Both the position numbers and the translations under genes were made by a program. From NCBI GenBank assembly GCA_904063045.1, contig CAJFCJ010000003.1, positions 62,001 through 126,000 of the forward strand: a stretch of DNA of 64,000 bases. Reading direction: 5' to 3'. The notes beneath the pieces were generated by a model. The model had not been told where the DNA came from. It was given only the letters and a program-made list of their open reading frames with translations, and made no database searches. Of this stretch, positions 36,201 to 47,832 are shown piece by piece; position 1 is the stretch's first letter; every line of letters starts with the position of its first letter. The stretch comes from Dimorphilus gyrociliatus. Lineage: Eukaryota; Annelida; Polychaeta; Dinophilidae.

Positions 36201-38005
36201 TAAAAATGAGTAGTCAATTAGGGTGTTGAAATACGAAAGGTGATCTTCTAAAAAGAGAGCGTGCCTTTTTCTACGGCGAATAGATAGCTAAAGAATTTGA
36301 AGAGTATTGAATTTGAGCTATCAAATCCGCTTACCATTCGTTGATTCTTATTTATTTCCTCGATAATTTCATTATTTTCAAGTAAAATGTAATTTTTATA
36401 GGTTTTCTAGCAAATTTTCCTAAAATAGACGCTATCAGACGCTATCTTGTCAACTTTTATTTAGACGGAAATCTGTATTCAATCAAATTTTCTCTCCTCT
36501 TTCTTCTTCTTCTTCTTCTTCTACGCCCTCCCCTTCCTCTGCCACTTCTCGTAGTTGAACTTTTCTTTTCTCATTGTCACTCTTTCCCCTTTCTGGGAAT
36601 TGTCCTTTTGAAGACAACTATATTTGAGAGGAAGCAACAAGAAATATAGAGCAAGATTAAATTGAAAGGTCACATGACATAATTCGTTTGTTAAAATTTA
36701 TACCATCATTTAGTAGGATGAATGGGAAAATAAAATAATAAAATCTCTTTAGCAGTCTTTGTTTATGAGTTCTTTGTATAAACATTAATTTAGTAGAGTT
36801 TACTTAGTGAATTACACTCAAATTCTAATAATTACCTATATCTATTTAAATATTTAATAATAAACCTTTATGCTACTGATAAAAGTTAATAGACCTTGTT
36901 TTTTTTCTCTTTAAGGGATTTCATCTTATTTCCTGAAAAAACTAAGGACTGGCTAAAGGGTCAAGGCTCCATCGAATAAGACGGGAAAACTTTTTCCAAA
37001 AGCCAAAAGAGACGGACGGATTATTGGACGGAAGAACGACTGGATGAAGTGAAGGGATTGGTGGACGAATGGATGAGTGAATGGAACTTTTGGATGGAGA
37101 ATAAATGATATTCTTAATTTTCCCTTCTTCAGCATTCAAGTTCAATCCAATTTGTTGTTTCGTGTCTATGTTAATACTTTTACTAGATTGCGTGATCATG
37201 GGACTTTGTCTTTCAATATAAATGGAAAATGGTGTTAATTAGGAACTTTTGTTTTTATTCCATTCTCTTTTTAAAGGGAATTTTAATTAATAAAAAGAAC
37301 ACATTAAAAACATAATAGAAAATATTATACTAAATTTAGTGCAGGAGTTTGAAATTTGTACTTGATTTTTTCCTCTCTTTTCCCACTCTCTCTCTCTCTC
37401 TCCCACTGCGATTTCTCTTTCTATTTATCTTTGCTGTCATGGTCTTTTTTGTTGTAAAAAAAATGTCTCTTTTGTTTCTAGGAAAAGTTATTCATACATG
37501 TACTGTATATACACAGTATACACGGTACGCACTGTACTCTCTAATAGGAAGACAAAATAATAAACACAATGAATGACAGATAGGATTGCTATGAAAAGAT
37601 TCAGATGAAAACCCCTTTAATGGTCATTTGTACATTCTTTTCCCTTTATATGCTTTTTATATTCATATTGTATCGTAGTTGGTTTTTCTTTAGTTTACCA
37701 GGTTCCCCCTTCTTTTTACTTTTCTCTCCTCGTTAACATTCTGCTATCGGCGGAAGAAAGCGAAAAAGATATGGAGGTGGAAAATAAACAATGGGACAAA
37801 CGGAACAGTGAAAGCTATAGCTTTTCGTACTAAAATTCAGTGTATTTGTCAGTTGTTCTACTCGGTTCATTGGGTGTGACAATTGTTTTAATGAAGAAGA
37901 AAAATATAGAAAAGAAACTAAAAATATTACGCTTTTCCTTTGCTTCATTCCTTTGAAAATTAAAAGGTGGACAGATACTCCGACCGACTTTCAGCGTTTG
38001 AGTGA

Positions 38006-38042
<37 letters not shown>

Positions 38043-39002
38043 GGTGTACGTTCACATGTACAAGTGAAAGAGTTAAGGGAAACCAAATTCTTATTTGATT
38101 GAATTCATCTCACACTACGAGACTTTTATTCTAAATCTCAGTTGCAAAGGGAAAAAAACATTGCGTTGAAATTAAATTGCTTTCGAAAAGAGTAAATTGG
38201 TCAGTTTGTTTACAGACTTCTTTGATGAATTTTCTATATTAAAGGCTTACAAACTGGACAAAAGGCAAGATTTGTATTCTCACTTGATCTCTCATGATTT
38301 TTTTCTCCGTTTAGTTTCTCGTTTTAGTTTTCTTTATCGCCGATTCTAATTTTAGAGAAAAATTAAGAGATACAGAGAGGAAAGAGGGGAAAGAAGGAGA
38401 GACAGAAAGAGAGAATGAAAGCGGGAAATAGTCGCCTAAAATAATGAATATGTGTAACAAAAAAAAAATTACTTGTCGAGTGAAGCGAAGGGGAAAACTG
38501 AACTAGGAAAATGAAACAGGCAGGGGTAAGGCTAAGCTTATTTATTTACAAAACCTTACCAAAGTGCAAACATCAAAATTCGCGTCACTAAGAAGAGATT
38601 AAACCAAAAAATGGACTAGATTCGCAATGTCTCGTTCGAGTATTTTTAGTTGACGAAAGATGATAGAACGTGTTATAAGTCGTTTATGGGACTATATTAA
38701 GATATAAGTAATAGAGAGGGGCGAAGGAAAGGTGAAAAAGATAGAAAACTCTACTCGGGCGGGTAGCTTTGATAGAAAAAGAATGGTATTAGTGTATATA
38801 TCACGGAAAGTTTGCTATAGCATAAAAATTTGAAAGAAATCAATTATTTACTTGCTTGATTTCCATTCTAAGATTCTAATACCAGCACGAAAGTTTGATT
38901 TTATCGAAAGCGAAATGACGATGAGGATAGAGGGGTATCGAGCAGTGAGAGAGAGAGAGAGGCGCGCTGAAAGAACAAAGGTTACATTCTGATACCTGGA
39001 TA

Positions 39003-39165
39003 CGTGGATGGATGCATGAATAGAAGGCGGATGGGTAGATGAATATATAGATCTAAAAAGATAGATAGATTGATAGATATGTAGAAATGTAGCTATATCG
39101 ATGGATAGATGAATAGATAAATTGAAAGATAGCCAGATGAATAGCTAGATAGGCATGCACATGGT
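39003..39165. repeat. Degenerate GATA/GATG repeat
   Basis: Interrupted GATA, GATG and AGAT units over about 160 bases in a region without genes. Confidence 0.7.
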
Positions 39166-41033
39166 GTAGAAGGTGGGAGAGGGGAGCCGGGTGGTTCTGT
39201 GAAAAAAAAATGAAAATAAGCAAAAAAAAAACAACAGGGAAAAGACATATATAGAAAGATAAATAGCTATAAAGGCTCATAAAGTTAAATGGTTCAAGAA
39301 AAAGAAATATATACCGTATAAAGTAGTTAATTATTTTCGTATTCCTTCAGAAATACTGATAATCACTTGGGAGGAAAGAGGGGAGAGAGAGAGACTACTT
39401 TTTAATAGAAAATCTACTGATCGTTTCATCCATTTTTTTTTGGCTAAAAGTCTAATAAACTATGATATTTGCCGCCACATTATTCATATTTACTCAACGC
39501 CCTAGTAATCATCAAAAATCGTCATCTTTTTTTTATATGAAACTTTTTTTTCTTTCCTTTTACCATTAACCTTTCCTCTTCCTTTGATTCTTTTCTTCCT
39601 TCCCTCTACCCTGCCTCCCTCCCTTCCTCTCCCTCCCTGTCCCCCTCTCTCTGCCCTTCTTCTTTGTCGATAATTGATATAGTTTCTGTTCTCTGCTAGT
39701 TAATTATTGTTTGTTAATAAATTTATAATTATTTGATTACTAGGAAATTTAACAAGGCGATCGATAGGCGCTTTTAAGAGTTTCGTTAATAATTGCCTAA
39801 AGATTTTCAATTATAAGAGATGCAAAGACGTAAAACGGTTCAATTGCAACATATATAATCATTACATTTCTACTTTATTATATTCTTTTATACAACTGTT
39901 ATTGTAAGATAATATACTGTATTAGATGATGTATAGACGCAATTTGTACCATCAGATAGCCGTGTATTTCGCAACATGTCGTCATTTTAGGAAAATCTAT
40001 TGCGTTATTATAGAATATTGTATATATTAAGCATACGGTAAATAAACCTTCCAATAGTATATACATTATACATATATACAAATAAACAAATACGAAAATC
40101 TCTGTTCTAATAGTCAGACATGGATTGTTATTTTAATACTAGGATATGCTAATGAGTCATTCAAACCAAGTATCGTTACGACTTTTTGACATAGCCCCGT
40201 AGACCTTTCACTTCCATTCCATTACGCGTTGACACCTCGCCAGAGACTAAGTGCAATTTAGGCGTATAAATGTGTCTGCGTGCATTATTTATCTCTTTTA
40301 ATCACCCTATGTTTCTCTATTTTAATATTAATATTATTCTTTTGCTAATCATGCTTTTATTAACTTGAACGACAAAACTTTCAATCGATCGATTAGTTGA
40401 TAAATCAATCAGTCAATCATTTAGCCAATCATTTATTCGTATCAGTCTGCAGAGTGAATAGTATAGTTGGAGGTGGAAAAGAAATATTAATTCCTTAATT
40501 TCCTCTCCTCATTCATTCGATTACAAAGGATAAAAGGGGTTAGAATTTAATAGTTGGTCAATAAATATGTTTGTTTATTTACTTGTTTGTGTTTTCAGTT
40601 GTTTTGTGTCTGGTTGCGTGCAATTTTGTTTCTTTCCTTTGCCCTCTTTTCCTTTCAGATTAATTGAAAGGGTTGTTGAGGCGAAAATGAAATTTATCTC
40701 TTAGGGAAAATGTTCCAGAAGAGAAATATCAGCTCCATTGAAAAAAGCACCACGTTCAAATTATCCCCTGTGCCACATGTTGGTATTACTAAATAGCAAA
40801 CACGTGTTAGATGTAATGATTAGTGATTTGCCAATAAAATTTATTAAACGAAAATACAGCTATTACGTAGGACTAAAAGAGGGAAGAAAGTTAAGGAGAG
40901 CAGTCTTTGTCGTCTTTTTCATTAAAAGCTAGGAAGAGAAAAGAAAGGTGATTGACTTTTTATTTACTTCTCTAAATAATTTAATGTTTTGTTTTCATTT
41001 ATATACCTTTCTTTCCATTTTCTTTTTTCGAAA

Positions 41034-41037
41034 GAGA

Positions 41038-41082
<45 letters not shown>
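41034..41082. repeat. GA dinucleotide repeat upstream of hydroxyacid oxidase paralogue 2
   Basis: About 23 GA units roughly 275 bases before the start codon at 41358. GA tracts can bind GAGA-type factors, but that role is not shown here. Confidence 0.85.
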
Positions 41083-41085
<3 letters not shown>

Positions 41086-41357
41086 AAGAGAAAGATTCAA
41101 AACTACAATCAAACTATAAAAGAATACTAGTGAATGGAACAAAGAAAATATTAATAGTGCCTGATATCTCTCTAAACATTGTTATACATATCTATTTATA
41201 CATTCAGTATATTCAGCCCGATTGAAGATGTTTATCGGCTTCATTTTCTACTTTTAACCATTCGAATACGAATATCTCTTTTTATAGTTTTTTAAGTTGA
41301 TTCTTCCACGAATCTATAAATAAAACATTGTTGTGTTTGGACACAGAGAACAAGACT

Positions 41358-42700
41358 ATGGCGAGTGAAAAAGTACCATTTTCCCTCGATGACATTGAGA
41401 AAGCAGCCAAGAAAAAAATGGAAAAGGATGTGGCTGATTATATTTATGGAGGTGCCGATCAACATCAAGGAGTCGTTAGAAATCAAAAAGTCATGAAAGA
41501 GTAAGATAATCATTTATTCTCTCTTTCCTATCTGATCCAGACTTTTTTGAGATATTGTTCCCCTCTCTCTCCTTCTCTTCCTCTTTATTACTTGCTATTG
41601 TATGTTTTATTCCTCTACACCTAGAATACTTCTAAATCCAAAAGTATGCGCTAATCTTTCTACCAGAGATTTATCAACGACCATCTTAGGCTATAAAATA
41701 TCAATGCCCATAGGCTTTTCACCCACTGGCTGCCGTGAGTGGGTGATAGATGACGGAGAAACCTATGCGGCAAAGTCGGCCGCTTCCTGGAATATACCAT
41801 TTAGCCTGAGTTCATTTACTGAGATACCTTTGGAAATGGTTAATGAAAGTATGAAAGAGTTTGGCGATCCCCTAAGAATAATGCAAATGAGTGTTTATCC
41901 AGAAGAAGCGATGACAAAGGAGATCATTAAGAGGGTGGAAAAATGCGGCTTTCAAGCTATTGTATTAACTCTTGATCATCCGGTGCACGGAAGGAGAAGC
42001 TTTGACGGTTCGGAAGGTGACGATCCATGGGAGGAAACTGGTCTACCTAATCTACCCGAAAAGCTATTGCTCGATTATGAAAAGTCAATAAGAGACGGTA
42101 CTTTGGAGGAAATCGAAACCAGCACCGAAAGTTGGCAGGATATTACGAAGATTAAAAGAATGACCAAATTGAAAGTAATAGCTAAAGGTATTGCCCGTCC
42201 AAACGACGCCTTGGAGGCTATAAAAGCAGGAGCCGACGCTATTTGGATATCGAATCACGGAGGAAGGCAATTGGGTGATGGTCCCGCCACAATCGATTGC
42301 CTTCGGCGAATAGCTCCAGTTGTCAAGCAGTTTGGGGTTGAAATATACATTGACGGAGGCTTCAGGAGCGGAAACGATGTATTAAAGGCTTTGGCTTTGG
42401 GTGCGAGGTGCATTTTTATTGGTAGGCCTGTTCTCAGTGCTCTGGCAGTCAAGGTGAGAAAGAGATATGTATATACTGTATTATATGTATCTACATATAT
42501 ACAGTTATATTTTATAATATCTATTGTATTATATGTAAAAGTAAAGGCTGGTTTTTCTTTTCTTCAAAACCAAAAAAAAACAGGGAGAAGAGGGGGTGAG
42601 TGATATGCTAAAGATTATGAAGAGGGAATTGGATATCTCAATGGCTCTCTGCGGCTGCAGGAATATCGAAGAAGTAAGCGAATCGATTCTTTGGACTTGA
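41358..42700 (+). CDS. HAO1-like: FMN-dependent alpha-hydroxyacid oxidase, paralogue 2
   Basis: Exons 41358-41500, 41625-42453 and 42584-42700 give 362 residues. Intron positions and phases (2 and 0) are the same as in the other two paralogues. The start MASEKVPFSL begins a short leader before the conserved ADYIYGGAD. Key positions: Tyr28 (=Tyr24 of spinach glycolate oxidase), the MSVYPEE Tyr (=Tyr129), the Lys of VIAKGIARPNDA, His and Arg of SNHGGRQL, and IDGGFRSG/GRPVLSALA for FMN phosphate. The Trp108 position is Phe (LSSFTE) and DTP is DHP. It is closest to paralogue 3, 3 kb downstream. The C-terminus (ESILWT) lacks an obvious SKL-type peroxisomal signal. An AATAAA is at 42733. Confidence 0.93.
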
Positions 42701-42732
42701 ATCTTCTACTACGTAGAAGAAATAGAGAATAG

Positions 42733-42738
42733 AATAAA
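42733..42738 (+). promoter_or_regulatory. Polyadenylation signal of hydroxyacid oxidase paralogue 2
   Basis: AATAAA 33 bases after the stop codon at 42698-42700. Confidence 0.55.
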
Positions 42739-43745
42739 AATGAGGTGAGGATGGAGAAGAGGAGAGAGAGAGAAAGACAGGTGATAATATTAAGGGAGAA
42801 GAAGAAAAAAAAAAGAGTAGGAAATTAAACGCAAAAGAAAAAGAAGAAAAAACTAAAAAATAGAAAATATAGTATCTTTATTCCTTCCAATAAAATATCA
42901 ATCATAAATATTCATAGATCAAATATTAATCTTGATAGATTATTCGTTAAATGTGATACTTAAAATATAAATCTTTTAATCGTAAAGAATAAGCGTAAGT
43001 AGTAAATACACCTATATTTATGCATACTCTCTACAATCTATATATATATATATATATAAAACAAGGGGCAAAAGAGTGAAAAGCTTTCTGCAGCTAGGAA
43101 GAAATTCTTTATTTTTACCTTGCAGAAGATCTTATCCAAACCTCATTATAACAATATCGTACTCGACGTTGTATTAGATGAGAGACTCGCTAGACGCCTA
43201 CTTATTCCCCAGTATTGAATCTGACCTCGAATGGAAGTTTGCCAGACAAACTAAGCCGGTTTTAAAAAGAGAGCGGAAATAAAAGAGTACATACAAACAT
43301 ACATAACATATAATACATATAGACTAATTGCTATTATGTATATATTTTACATATCAATATCAATGTCGCACTAATAGAATGTGAGGATTAATGTTTATCA
43401 TATAGAAAAAGCAATGAATAAAAAGGTTAACTTTCATCTGGATCAAGCATTTAGAATAAAAAAAGTAAAGAAAGTAATAAGAGAAACATTCGTTGTTGAA
43501 TGTAATGCTAAGCGTGCAAACTATAGATATACAGTATATATGGAGAAAAAAAAGCGAACCTATGAGAATCGATTCTTTGTATCTTTTGTACAAATTTAAA
43601 ATATTATTCTTCTACTAGAATCAAACTTTATTTTTCTCTTTAACAACTTTTTTCCCCTGTTTGCAATCTAAAGTCTTGCGGCGTAGCAGTTTACAGAATA
43701 AAGGCAGCGAGCAAAGAAAGAGTGAGCGAGTGAGTAAGTGTATGT

Positions 43746-43772
43746 GTATATAAATATATATAGATATAAATT

Positions 43773-43810
<38 letters not shown>

Positions 43811-43822
43811 CAGTATATATAA
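43746..43822. repeat. TA-rich simple repeat with ATATACAGTATAT palindrome
   Basis: A TA dinucleotide run of about 30 bases ending in the odd palindrome ATATACAGTATAT. Confidence 0.8.
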
Positions 43823-45501
43823 TGTGTATATACGCGTGTGCGTATATGTGTATGAAAATAAAGAAAAGACAATGAGAATGGTATAAAATGCCTCCAAGAA
43901 TAATTTTAGTCTAAAGAGGAAGGGATTACAAGTTAAAACAAAAAAAAAGATTCACTTGACCTTGCTGTAATACGAAGAGTAGATAGTAGGTGTTACATAG
44001 ATTAGTGGAAAAGTAAAAATTGACAATAATAGATTTTAATTAATTTTCCTTGGAAAACGTCAATTAATAGCCTTGAAATAATTACCGCAGCATTCTCTTA
44101 ACGATAACGTCTTTCTCAATTCCTCTTTAATATTCGTTTAATTGTTTTCCCCCCTCCCAAAACAACTTTCTCTTTCTTCTTGTCATCGAAAAAGTAACTA
44201 CATCTCCATCTAGCGTATACTAAGGGAATGACGTATGATCAGCGTCGTCTGGTTGGAGAGGGTTTTTCAATAGAGAGAAAAACGAAAAGGACAAGGAATA
44301 AGGAAGAAAATGGAATAAGTAAGACGGAGAAGAAGAAGAAGAAGAAGGAGGAGAAGGAGGAGAAGGGAGAAAAGAGCAAGAGAAGGAAGGAGAGGCCGTA
44401 GGACGGAAAAATAAAACACAAAAGATGGAGAAAGAAAGAATGACGGAATAGAACGGAATCAAATAACAGTTATGTAGTATACAGTACAAGAAGAGATTGT
44501 ACATATGTGTGTATTATGTAAAAGGTAATTAAGCTTATATGTTCTTATTATCAAGCAAAAGAGAGAAAGAAAAAAAGAAAAAGAGTAATTTCTCGGAAGT
44601 AAACATATTTGGTTGAAAAAAAAAAGACTACAAACATTTTGCTAACAATAAGATATACAGTATATAAATATATTCTCTATTTTTTTCTCTTTTTGGCTCA
44701 CCTGTTCTCCCCGATACGCCTATTATCAATCGAATAAAACATTGACAAGCAGACAAAAAGAGAGAACTTAACTGTTTTTTTTATATTTGTAATTTAAGCC
44801 TACCACTCACATACACATTTATATATACTGTATATATACTAATATATTAGTATATATACATATATGTTAATACTTGGATGTTTAATTTTCATCATCCATT
44901 CGCCCTCACAATCAATATTCTATAAATGGGTACAACTCCATTACAAACGAAAGCATGGAAAAGAAACGACACCCTATTACTACCCCTATCTTTTATGTAA
45001 TCGTTCTCTTCGTCAATTCCCCCACCCATCTTCTTTGTTAAGAATTATTAGGAGGGGGCAAGCGCTATTATGGCTGCTTTCTTTTGTTCACAATAGAAAA
45101 GAGTCAACCGATACAATGTTCTACGTGAGTTACCAACACGTAGACGATAATCGATACTACGGGCAAAGAGGAGGTATGGGAGAGTGCGAACAGTAAAAGG
45201 AAGGAAGAAGGTATGGTTAGGCAAACCAACAATACATTAATACACGTGTTACAACTAATTAAAAAAACGTTATCATTCATCGCATCAGAATGTGGTAACC
45301 GCTTCATAAATTAACCTTTTAAAAGCTATTTATAAGCGACAGCAAATGAGGGAATGTATCTCACAATCAACACACGTGCCGCTATATGAGGGAAAACGTG
45401 TTCTTTATAAAATTCGATGGTTGCAGATTATACCTTTCACATCCAAATTTGCTTCAGGTCGGTAGACAACTACTTTTCCGCTTTATATTTCGCTTTTTCC
45501 C

Positions 45502-45541
<40 letters not shown>
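45502..45541. repeat. CT run followed by TA run before oxidase paralogue 3
   Basis: A pyrimidine run and a TA run end in TCTTTTCAG (45541-45549), which looks like a 3' splice site. This may be the end of a 5' UTR intron of the next gene, starting at a GTCGGT near 45458. Confidence 0.6.
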
Positions 45542-45639
45542 CTTTTCAGGTTCTACCCAATTTGAATACACCCAACTCTTCACTCCGGCGAAATATACTT
45601 TTTCATTAGAATTCTCTTAAAAGAAACGCAACAGTAAAA

Positions 45640-46905
45640 ATGGAAGAAACTCAATCATGCTTCTGCTTGGAAGAAATGGAGAAGATCGGACGTGAAAAAA
45701 TGGACAAGTCCGTTGCTAAATACATCTACGGCGGAGCTGATCAACACCAAGCCGTATCAAGAAATAGAGAGGCGATAAAAGAGTAAGTTTTAAAGTTTTC
45801 ACTTTTTTTCAAATACAATCTCTCCTATGATGGTAAAACGTATCTATAATTTCCGTTCTACCCTTGTAAAATAGGATTCTCTTGGCACCAAAAGTCTGCG
45901 CCGGTATCTCAAAGAGAGATCTCTCAACTACCATCCTCGGACAGAAAGTCGACATGCCTATCGGATTCTCTCCCACAATGTGCAGAGCCTGGATCACTGA
46001 CGAAGGTGAAATCTACGCAGCCATTGCCGCCGGCGAAGCTAACATCCCATTTGGCTTCAGTTCATTCACCGAAACATCTATCGAAGACGTTGGCGAATCG
46101 ATGGCTGATTTTGAAAATCCTTTGAAAATTATGCAAATGAGCATTTATCCTGAAAAGGAGATGACAATGGAAATTATCAAAAGAATTAAGAAAGCCGGAT
46201 TCCAAGCTATTGCTGTTACCGTTGATCATCCAGTTCACGGAAGAAGAGACTTTGACGGCGGTGACGACGAAGAACCAGAAATCTGGCAAGAAACTGGCCT
46301 ACCCAATTTCCCAAAAAAACTTCTCTACTTGCATGAAAAGGAAAAGAACAATAAAGACCCCGACGAGATTGAAACCACTCACGAAACTTGGCAGCAAATC
46401 ACTGATTTGAAAGAATGGAGCGGCTTAAAAGTCGTCGTCAAGGGTATTGCCCGACCAGAAGACGCCGAAGCAGCAATAAAGGCTGGAGCCGATGCTATAT
46501 GGGTATCAAATCACGGTGGTAGACAATTAGGAGATGGCCCAGCTACAATTGATTGCCTTAGAAAAATTGCACCAGTTGTGAAGAAGGCAGGAGTTGACTT
46601 GTACATCGACGGAGGATTCAGAACAGGATCCGATGTCCTTAAAGCTTTAGCTTTGGGAGCGAATGCCGTATTCATTGGAAGACCAGTTTTGAGCGCTATA
46701 GCTTATAACGTGAGTAAAAACAACAATTATTAGCTTTTCGTCCGTTTATCGGTTGCTTAACCAAACTTTTTTACAATTGAAACAATAGGGTTACGAGGGA
46801 GTAAAAGAAATGCTCGGTATCTTAAGAAAGGAATTAGACATTTCAATGGCTCTTTGCGGATGCAGTAAACTCTCAGACATCGACCAATCGATTCTATGGG
46901 AGTAA
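45640..46905 (+). CDS. HAO1-like: FMN-dependent alpha-hydroxyacid oxidase, paralogue 3
   Basis: Exons 45640-45782, 45875-46709 and 46789-46905 give 364 residues. The first exon is exactly as long as in paralogue 2 (143 bases), as is the last (117 bases). MEETQSCFCLEE starts the protein; AKYIYGGADQHQ carries the active-site Tyr. Other conserved features: MSIYPEK Tyr, VVVKGIARPEDA Lys, SNHGGRQLGDGPAT His/Arg, IDGGFRTG and GRPVLSAIA. The Trp108 position is Phe and DTP is DHP as in paralogue 2. Its codons are more GC-rich at third positions than those of many neighbours (many ATC, CTC, GTC, GCC), which may mean higher expression; that is an impression, not a calculation. An AATAAA lies at 47106. 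Confidence 0.94.
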
Positions 46906-47105
46906 CCGAAAGAAGTACAAGAAAAAGAAGAAGAAGAGGAGGAGGAGGAGAAAGATGAAGTGGAGGAGAAGAACGAAGAGGAGGAGTAGAAATAGTAAAA
47001 AAAAAAGATAATCGAGAGATTTAGGAATAGATTAGGAAGAGAATTTAATGAAGATTTAAACCTAACCGAATTCAAAAATCAAAAGCCAAAATATAAAATT
47101 ACAAA

Positions 47106-47111
47106 AATAAA
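47106..47111 (+). promoter_or_regulatory. Possible polyadenylation signal of hydroxyacid oxidase paralogue 3
   Basis: AATAAA about 200 bases after the stop codon, following a purine-rich 3' UTR. Confidence 0.4.
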
Positions 47112-47483
47112 AACAACTGCAAAAGCAATTTATTAATAATATTAATATATAGTTAACTAATTAACGCAGCAAACACTATTTGAATGTTAACCATAAACAT
47201 TCTCTTCTTTTCCACCTGTTAGAATTTTTCTTTTCTTTCTTTCTTCCTTCTTTCTTCGTTTTCATACCCTCAGAGAAGAGGGCTTTCTGATTACTTACAC
47301 GTACTTGTTCCCTCTTCATCAGTCCTACTTCCGTTTTAAATTAGCCATGACCAATATCATATCAAGCTACAATTAAATTAAAGATGGCGCTACTAGTTTC
47401 AATATCTAATGAGGATTGTGGCGACGACGACTGATGAACAAAGTTTTTCATTTCAAGAGTAGCTAACATAAGCGAAGACTAAA

Positions 47484-47550
47484 TGAGAGAGAGACAGAGA
47501 GGGAGGGAGGGAGGGAGGGAGGGAGGGAGGGAGAGAGAGAGAGAAAGAAA
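47484..47550. repeat. GA and GGGA simple repeat
   Basis: GA units flank about ten consecutive GGGA units. Confidence 0.9.
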
Positions 47551-47773
47551 AGAAGGGTAGTACCGGAAATGAATAATAATACGATAGAGAGAAAGCGGAA
47601 TCAAATTAAAATTTGGATTTGTTGTTGTTATTGTTTTCGCTGCAGTGCTTTTAGAGTTGTAATTATTTCTTAATGAGAGAGAATTTTCCGGAAGAGTTTA
47701 GCATGTGGGCAAAACTGAAAAATAAGTTACGTACAAATGTCTTTTAATAGAGGGAAGAAAAATGAGAGAAAAT

Positions 47774-47776
<3 letters not shown>

Positions 47777-47823
<47 letters not shown>

Positions 47824-47832
47824 AGGAGAAGG
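47777..47832. repeat. GA dinucleotide repeat
   Basis: About 20 GA units followed by GGA-rich DNA. Confidence 0.85.

Larger units (their letters stand above)
33264..41357. other. Long region without recognisable genes
   Basis: About 8 kb with only short, low-complexity open frames. It presumably holds the promoter of the neuropeptide gene at its left end and that of hydroxyacid oxidase paralogue 2 at its right end. Simple repeats include GA at 35430-35462, 38010-38039 and 41034-41082, and a degenerate GATA/GATG tract at 39003-39165. Several ATATACWGTATAT-type palindromes occur (near 33780, 36125 and 37500). Confidence 0.5.
42701..45639. other. Intergenic region between oxidase paralogues 2 and 3
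   Basis: No gene recognised. It holds TA-rich tracts (43042-43060, 43746-43822, 44818-44868), an AGA/GGA stretch near 44325-44395, and a CT run followed by a TA run at 45502-45541 directly before paralogue 3. The frame at 44864-45196 has no family features. Confidence 0.5.

Noticed and set aside
44864-45196. 110-residue open frame (plus)
   Set aside because: No recognisable features; lies among TA repeats and stops without splice partners.
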